Source of the DNA: Nocardioides daedukensis
GTDB lineage: Bacteria; Actinomycetota; Actinomycetes; Propionibacteriales; Nocardioidaceae
Length of the DNA: 64,000 nucleotides
Reading direction: 5' to 3'
Assembly (NCBI RefSeq): GCF_013408415.1
Contig: NZ_JACCAA010000001.1
Coordinates: forward strand, 310,001 to 374,000
In this document: one piece after another, positions 60,672 through 64,000 of the stretch
How the letters are laid out: every line of letters begins with the position of its first letter
Numbering within the stretch: the stretch's first letter is position 1
Position numbers and translations under genes: made by a program
Notes under the pieces: generated by a model
Databases searched by the model: none
Seen by the model: only the letters and a program-made list of their open reading frames with translations
Told to the model about the DNA's origin: nothing

Positions 60672-61888
60672 CAGAAGCTGTTGCCCGTGCCGCGATAGCT
60701 GGGGACGGACTCGGCGATCCTCGACCCCGAGACCAGGTGCACGGTGTTGCAGTGCTCGAAGAGCTCGCCGGACTTCGCGTGCCGGAACCAGACCGTGTCG
60801 CCGATGTTGAGGATCGTGGCGGGGGAGCCGACCAGCGGCGTCTGCACCTCGCCGGCCCCCTCGAGCCCGGTCAGCTCGAGGCCGGGAGGGGCCCAGGGGA
60901 TCGGGACTCGGTCGGCGCCGGGCGGTCCGGAGGCGACGAACCCGCCTCCGGCGACGGTGACCATCGTCGGTGAGGGACGGCGCAGGACCGGGACTCCGTA
61001 GAAGGCAGCGGGTCGGGGCTCGAAGGACTGGTAGTGGTCGAAGAGGCCCGGCACCAGCAGGCCGGATCCCGCTGCCACCTCGGTGACGACCGGATCGGCG
61101 GCCGAGGTCTCGACGGAGCCCGAACCCCCTGCGTTCCAGAACTCGAGGGGGGCGATCTGACGTAGCGCCTGGTCGATCTCGCGGCGTCGCTGCCGCAGCT
61201 GGTCGACGGAGGCCGACTTGATCCGGCGTACCACCAGCGACTTGGCGCGCTGGGAGGGTACGTCGTCGGGAACCCCGGCCACCTGGCCCTCGTAGGTCAT
61301 CACGCCGACCAACGAGAACCCCGGCCGGTCGACGATGTGGCGAGCCAGGTCGGCGACCGCGCGGGTCGCGTGCAGCGGGGAGCGCTTCGGGCCGACGTGC
61401 TGCCCGCCCATCCGCAGTCCGGCGTCGATGTCGATCGCCACCCGGACCGAGACTGCCTTGGACGACCGGATCGAGTCGACGACGTCGAGGTGGGCGGTCG
61501 AGTCGATCATCAGCGTGATCGTGCTTGCCGCGGAGGGGGAGTGGACCAGCTCGGCGAGCGCACCTCGGTCCACGCTCGGATAACCCATCACGATGTCGTC
61601 GCTGATCGCTTGGCCGTGGAGCCACAGCGCCTCACGCAACGAATAGGCGAGGACCCCGGAGAACGCATCGTGTGCCAGGGCGCGGGTGAGCAGGGCCGGG
61701 ACTCGCAGCGACTTGGAGGCGACCCGCAGCGGGGTGCCGCCAGCGCGACGCGCCAAGTCGTCGGCGTTGGCGTCGAAGGCGTCGAGGTCGACGACCATCG
61801 CCGGGGTCTGCACCGGCTCGGGTGCGTTGGCGAGCGCAGCGTCGAGGCGAGTGCGCAGCCGGTTGCGCGCGATCAGGTCGTCCCTCAC
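60671..61888 (-). CDS. Type III-fold PLP enzyme (alanine racemase-like amino acid deaminase/aldolase family)
   Basis: The 405-residue protein has the alanine-racemase-type N-terminal barrel. RVASKSLRVPALLTRAL carries the probable PLP Lys59, VRVAIDIDAGLRMGGQHVG follows, then GVMTYEGQVAG, a PLP-phosphate site around FWNAGGSGSVE, and a C-terminal beta domain with HAKSGELFEHCNTVHLV containing His and Cys typical of metal binding in D-threonine aldolase and D-serine dehydratase relatives. The substrate is unknown. It is cotranscribed with the kinase downstream and overlaps the membrane-protein gene upstream by 4 bp. Confidence 0.82.
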   Translation of the reverse strand: MRDDLIARNRLRTRLDAALANAPEPVQTPAMVVDLDAFDANADDLARRAGGTPLRVASKSLRVPALLTRALAHDAFSGVLAYSLREALWLHGQAISDDIVMGYPSVDRGALAELVHSPSAASTITLMIDSTAHLDVVDSIRSSKAVSVRVAIDIDAGLRMGGQHVGPKRSPLHATRAVADLARHIVDRPGFSLVGVMTYEGQVAGVPDDVPSQRAKSLVVRRIKSASVDQLRQRRREIDQALRQIAPLEFWNAGGSGSVETSAADPVVTEVAAGSGLLVPGLFDHYQSFEPRPAAFYGVPVLRRPSPTMVTVAGGGFVASGPPGADRVPIPWAPPGLELTGLEGAGEVQTPLVGSPATILNIGDTVWFRHAKSGELFEHCNTVHLVSGSRIAESVPSYRGTGNSF

Positions 61889-62334
61889 GAAATGCCCCTG
61901 CTGCGCAGGATCGCCTCGATGTCGGCGAGGTCGTCGTCGATCGCCGGGGCGCCCTTGCCTGCGGACGGCGACACGGCTCGCTTCCTCTTAGGTGCCGACA
62001 CGGGGGAGTCAGCCGAGTCCGGGGAACCCGCCTCGCCCTTGCGTCCGGGCAGGCGCGTGGAGATGCCGAAGAGCAGGACCGACAGCACGAACAGGCCGAT
62101 GCCGAGCCACACGCCGGGGCTGAAGACGAAGCCGATCGCCCAGTCGGACACCGAGGCCGCGATCTCCCCGAACATCTCGAGCGTGCCGGTCAGCCAGGCT
62201 GCGATGGGCAGCAGGGTGAGCGCGGCGCCCCGGACGGCCGGACCGGTGCCCCGGTTGCGCCAGGCATACCAGGTCCACAGCGCGCCACACACGCTCAGCG
62301 CCAGGGCAAGGGCCATCCAACTCACGTCCGCCAT
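61885..62334 (-). CDS. Small membrane protein with basic Ser/Asp-rich tail
   Basis: The 149-residue protein has four hydrophobic segments in its first 95 residues (ALALALSVCGALWTWYAW, then ALTLLPIAAWL, and GVWLGIGLFVLSVLLFG among them), followed by a disordered cytoplasmic tail with a KRKR patch and a short acidic helix (DDLADIEAILRSRGI) at the end. That C-terminal motif might be a protein-binding element. I do not recognise the family. ATG at 62334 is 6 bp after a minus-strand TATGCT box. It starts the three-gene minus-strand operon. Confidence 0.72.
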   Translation of the reverse strand: MADVSWMALALALSVCGALWTWYAWRNRGTGPAVRGAALTLLPIAAWLTGTLEMFGEIAASVSDWAIGFVFSPGVWLGIGLFVLSVLLFGISTRLPGRKGEAGSPDSADSPVSAPKRKRAVSPSAGKGAPAIDDDLADIEAILRSRGIS

Positions 62335-62340
62335 GGCTCC

Positions 62341-62350
62341 AGCATAGGCT
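62341..62350. promoter_or_regulatory. Overlapping divergent -10 boxes
   Basis: The 10-bp AGCATAGGCT holds TAGGCT on the plus strand (62345-62350, 8 bp before ATG 62359) and TATGCT on the minus strand (62346-62341, 6 bp before ATG 62334). The two boxes share 2 bp, so polymerase binding in one direction should exclude the other. Confidence 0.6.
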
Positions 62351-62358
62351 GGGGCATC

Positions 62359-62877
62359 ATGACCGACCCCGACCGCTTCGCAGGTGCCCGCATCCTCGAG
62401 TCGTCCTTCCCGAACGACACCGGCGAGCAGTCGCCCGAGGTGGCTGCCGCGCTCGCTGAGCACTCGGCGGATGCGACCACCTATCCGAGGCTGGTGGCGA
62501 CACTGCAGGCCTCGCGGCTGATGGTGCCGGTGGTCGCGCTGCTCGGCGAGGTCGAGTTCGACGAGCAGGGCCTGGCACACGACAAGTCCAGCGACATGGC
62601 GGCGGTGCTGATGAAGGGTGCCGACGGTCGCCTCGCCCTCCTGGCCTTCACCGGGACGGCCCAGCTGACGGCGTGGAACGCCGAGGCGCGACCGGTCGCG
62701 GTCCCGGCCGCGGCGGCCGCACTGTCGGCCGTCCAGGAGGGGGCGGACGCACTGGTCATCGACATCGCCAGCGAGCACAGCGTGGTGATCGAGGGTCAGG
62801 ACCTCACCGCGGTCGCGGCCGGCTGGCAGCTGGTCGAGGTCGACGGCGAGTTCGGATGGCTGCGTCCCCAGGAATGA
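62359..62877 (+). CDS. SseB-like protein
   Basis: The 172-residue protein has the SseB N-terminal-type fold: YPRLVATLQASRLMVPVVALLGEVEF, KSSDMAAVLMKGADGRLALLAFTGTAQLTAW and VPAAAAALSAVQEGADALVIDIAS. The molecular function of the family is not established. An SseB-like gene before infC is also seen in Streptomyces, so the position is conserved. ATG at 62359 has a TAGGCT box 8 bp upstream and should be leaderless. Confidence 0.78.
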   Translation: MTDPDRFAGARILESSFPNDTGEQSPEVAAALAEHSADATTYPRLVATLQASRLMVPVVALLGEVEFDEQGLAHDKSSDMAAVLMKGADGRLALLAFTGTAQLTAWNAEARPVAVPAAAAALSAVQEGADALVIDIASEHSVVIEGQDLTAVAAGWQLVEVDGEFGWLRPQE

Positions 62878-62916
62878 GCCCGGAGAAGTGAGTCCGGAGG
62901 CGTGAGCCGCCCCGAT

Positions 62917-62946
62917 TTGAGCGATCCGGACCTCAGCGCGTAGTGT
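62917..62946 (+). promoter_or_regulatory. Promoter of the infC operon
   Basis: TTGAGC (62917-62922) and TAGTGT (62941-62946) are 18 bp apart. Transcription from about 62953 gives a leader of about 270 nt before infC. The stretch 62878-63222 has no gene; apart from this promoter it holds the leader with its attenuator-like hairpin and a five-codon ORF (MRWQQ, 62966-62983) without a Shine-Dalgarno. Confidence 0.6.
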
Positions 62947-63149
62947 GTGCCACTGACCGATTCGCATGCGCTGGCAACAGTGAAGGCGGATCAGACAAAG
63001 CGGAGGCTCCGGCTTCCCACCCGCATCGACCGCCACAGGTCGTCGGGTCCGGTCCTGACAGGGCCGCGGAGGGCACGGCGTACGCCGAAGTGCCCGACGT
63101 GACCTGCTGGGGATGGGTTCGTGGCTCGCCACGGGAACATCTGGAGACT

Positions 63150-63185
63150 GGCTTCCGCTTATACGAGCGGAAGCCTTTTCTGTTT
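63150..63185 (+). terminator. Intrinsic terminator in the infC leader
   Basis: GGCTTCCGCT (63150-63159) and AGCGGAAGCC (63166-63175) form a perfect 10-bp stem with a 6-nt loop, followed at once by TTTTCTGTTT. It ends 38 nt before the infC start, so read-through must be regulated or partial. Upstream AGCGGAGGCT (62999-63008) could pair with the left arm as an antiterminator. Confidence 0.85.
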
Positions 63186-63222
63186 CCAGAACAGTCCCAT
63201 CAAATCGTCCCCAGGAGGACCC

Positions 63223-63906
63223 ATCAGCACAGAGCTGCGCATCAACGACCGGATCCGAGTTTCGGAGGTCCGCCTCGTTGGACCGAACGGCGAGACCGTG
63301 GGCATCGTCCCCACGGCCGACGCGCTGCGCCTTGCCCAAGAGGCCGACCTCGACCTGGTCGAGATCGCCCCCCAGGGCAAGCCGCCCGTCTGCAAGCTCA
63401 TGGACTACGGGAAGTTCAAGTACGAGAACGCCCAGAAGGCCCGTGAAGCCCGGCGGAACCAGACGAACGTTATCATCAAGGAGATGAAGCTTCGTCCCAA
63501 GATCGACGCGCACGACTACGAGACGAAGAAGGGCCACGTCGTCCGCTTCCTCAAGGCCGGCGACAAGGTCAAGATCACGATCATGTTCCGCGGTCGTGAG
63601 CAGCACCGTCCCGAACTCGGCTTCCGGCTGCTCCAGCGCCTCGCCGAGGACGTCGAGGAGCTGGGCTTCGTCGAGAGCTCGCCGAAGCAGGACGGCCGCA
63701 ACATGATCATGGTGCTCGGTCCGCACCGCAAGAAGGCCGACGCGAAGGTCGAGATGCAGGCCGAGAAGGACTCCAAGGTCGCCGAGCGCAACGCCGCCGA
63801 GGCCGAGGACGCGAACTTCCGCAAGGCATCCGCCGGGACGAAGCCCGTGGCCCAGAAGAAGGAGCGCAAGCGCTCCGAGAACCTGGACCCCGAGATCGAC
63901 GCCTGA
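63223..63906 (+). CDS. infC: Translation initiation factor IF-3
   Basis: The 227-residue factor binds the 30S subunit and proofreads start codons. The N-domain has [20 protein letters not shown] and [21 protein letters not shown], the C-domain [17 protein letters not shown] and [12 protein letters not shown]. About 45 Lys/Glu/Ala-rich residues extend the C-terminus. No ATG, GTG or TTG is suitably placed; ATC at 63223, 4 nt after AGGAGG, gives the usual start STELRIND. A non-canonical start is the hallmark of infC autoregulation, since IF-3 discriminates against it. An in-frame GTG at 63121 would translate through the terminator hairpin. Confidence 0.93.
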   Translation: MSTELRINDRIRVSEVRLVGPNGETVGIVPTADALRLAQEADLDLVEIAPQGKPPVCKLMDYGKFKYENAQKAREARRNQTNVIIKEMKLRPKIDAHDYETKKGHVVRFLKAGDKVKITIMFRGREQHRPELGFRLLQRLAEDVEELGFVESSPKQDGRNMIMVLGPHRKKADAKVEMQAEKDSKVAERNAAEAEDANFRKASAGTKPVAQKKERKRSENLDPEIDA

Positions 63907-63950
63907 TCCCCACCCATCGTTCACAGCAAGCAGAGATAGAGAGCAGAGAG

Positions 63951-64000
63951 ATGCCGAAGAACAAGACGCACTCCGGTGCCAAGAAGCGCTTCCGCGTGAC
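63951..64000 (+). CDS. rpmI: Ribosomal protein L35, 5' part only
   Basis: The first 16 codons read MPKNKTHSGAKKRFRV, the highly conserved N-terminus of bL35; the gene runs off the window end. AGAGAG lies just before the ATG. The infC-rpmI order (with rplT expected next) is the standard IF3-L35-L20 operon. Confidence 0.95.
   Translation, partial: MPKNKTHSGAKKRFRV

Overview
The window is a stretch of high-GC DNA (about 70% GC by eye) from an actinobacterium. Pointers are GTG/TTG starts, many 1-4 bp stop/start overlaps, a mycobacterial-type integration host factor, an EF-P with the actinobacterial PGKGP loop, a type II 3-dehydroquinase, a corynebacterial-type long GAPDH, and gene order close to Streptomyces/Mycobacterium. 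Gene content and order suggest Nocardioidaceae (Nocardioides or a relative); this placement is inference. Almost everything is core chromosome. I see no prophage, insertion sequence, CRISPR array, tRNA or rRNA.

Layout. 1-10.6 kb: end of yajC, apt, a long GAPDH gene and relA, a small membrane protein, a DUF349 protein on the minus strand, then a metallo-beta-lactamase-fold hydrolase, hisS and aspS. 10.6-17.3 kb: an oligopeptide-type ABC importer (permease, lipoprotein, permease, two ATPases) with a palindromic operator candidate upstream and two strong hairpins after the lipoprotein gene. 17.3-30.9 kb: rarA, two small proteins, alaS, ruvX, mltG, then the shikimate genes aroE, aroC, aroK, aroB, aroQ with an embedded prepilin peptidase gene, a SIMPL protein, efp and nusB.

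31-44 kb: a minus-strand acetoacetate-decarboxylase-like gene, then the de novo pyrimidine operon pyrR-pyrB-pyrC-carA-carB-pyrD(class 2)-pyrK-like-pyrD(class 1B-like)-pyrF-lipoprotein, with a PyrR RNA-binding hairpin in its leader, followed by mihF and gmk. 44-52.6 kb: rpoZ, coaBC, metK, priA, def, fmt, rsmB (translation initiation and one-carbon functions). 52.6-58.5 kb: a stand-alone LigD-type polymerase, a cupin, rpe, then an FMN riboswitch controlling ribD-ribE-ribBA-ribH. 58.5-64 kb: hisE, hisG, a small membrane protein, three minus-strand genes (P-loop kinase, type-III-fold PLP enzyme, membrane protein), an SseB-like gene, and a long infC leader, infC and the first codons of rpmI.

The most interesting points are: (i) a second dihydroorotate-dehydrogenase-like pair beside an intact class 2 enzyme, whose catalytic subunit has Val at the catalytic Cys position; (ii) a roughly 270-nt infC leader ending in a textbook intrinsic terminator with a possible antiterminator, followed by an ATC start codon; (iii) a recurrent TAGGCT-type -10 box only 6-8 nt before start codons, implying many leaderless mRNAs; (iv) a five-copy 14-bp tandem repeat at the fmt/rsmB junction; (v) a PriA without recognisable helicase motifs and with a Pro/Gly-rich insert.
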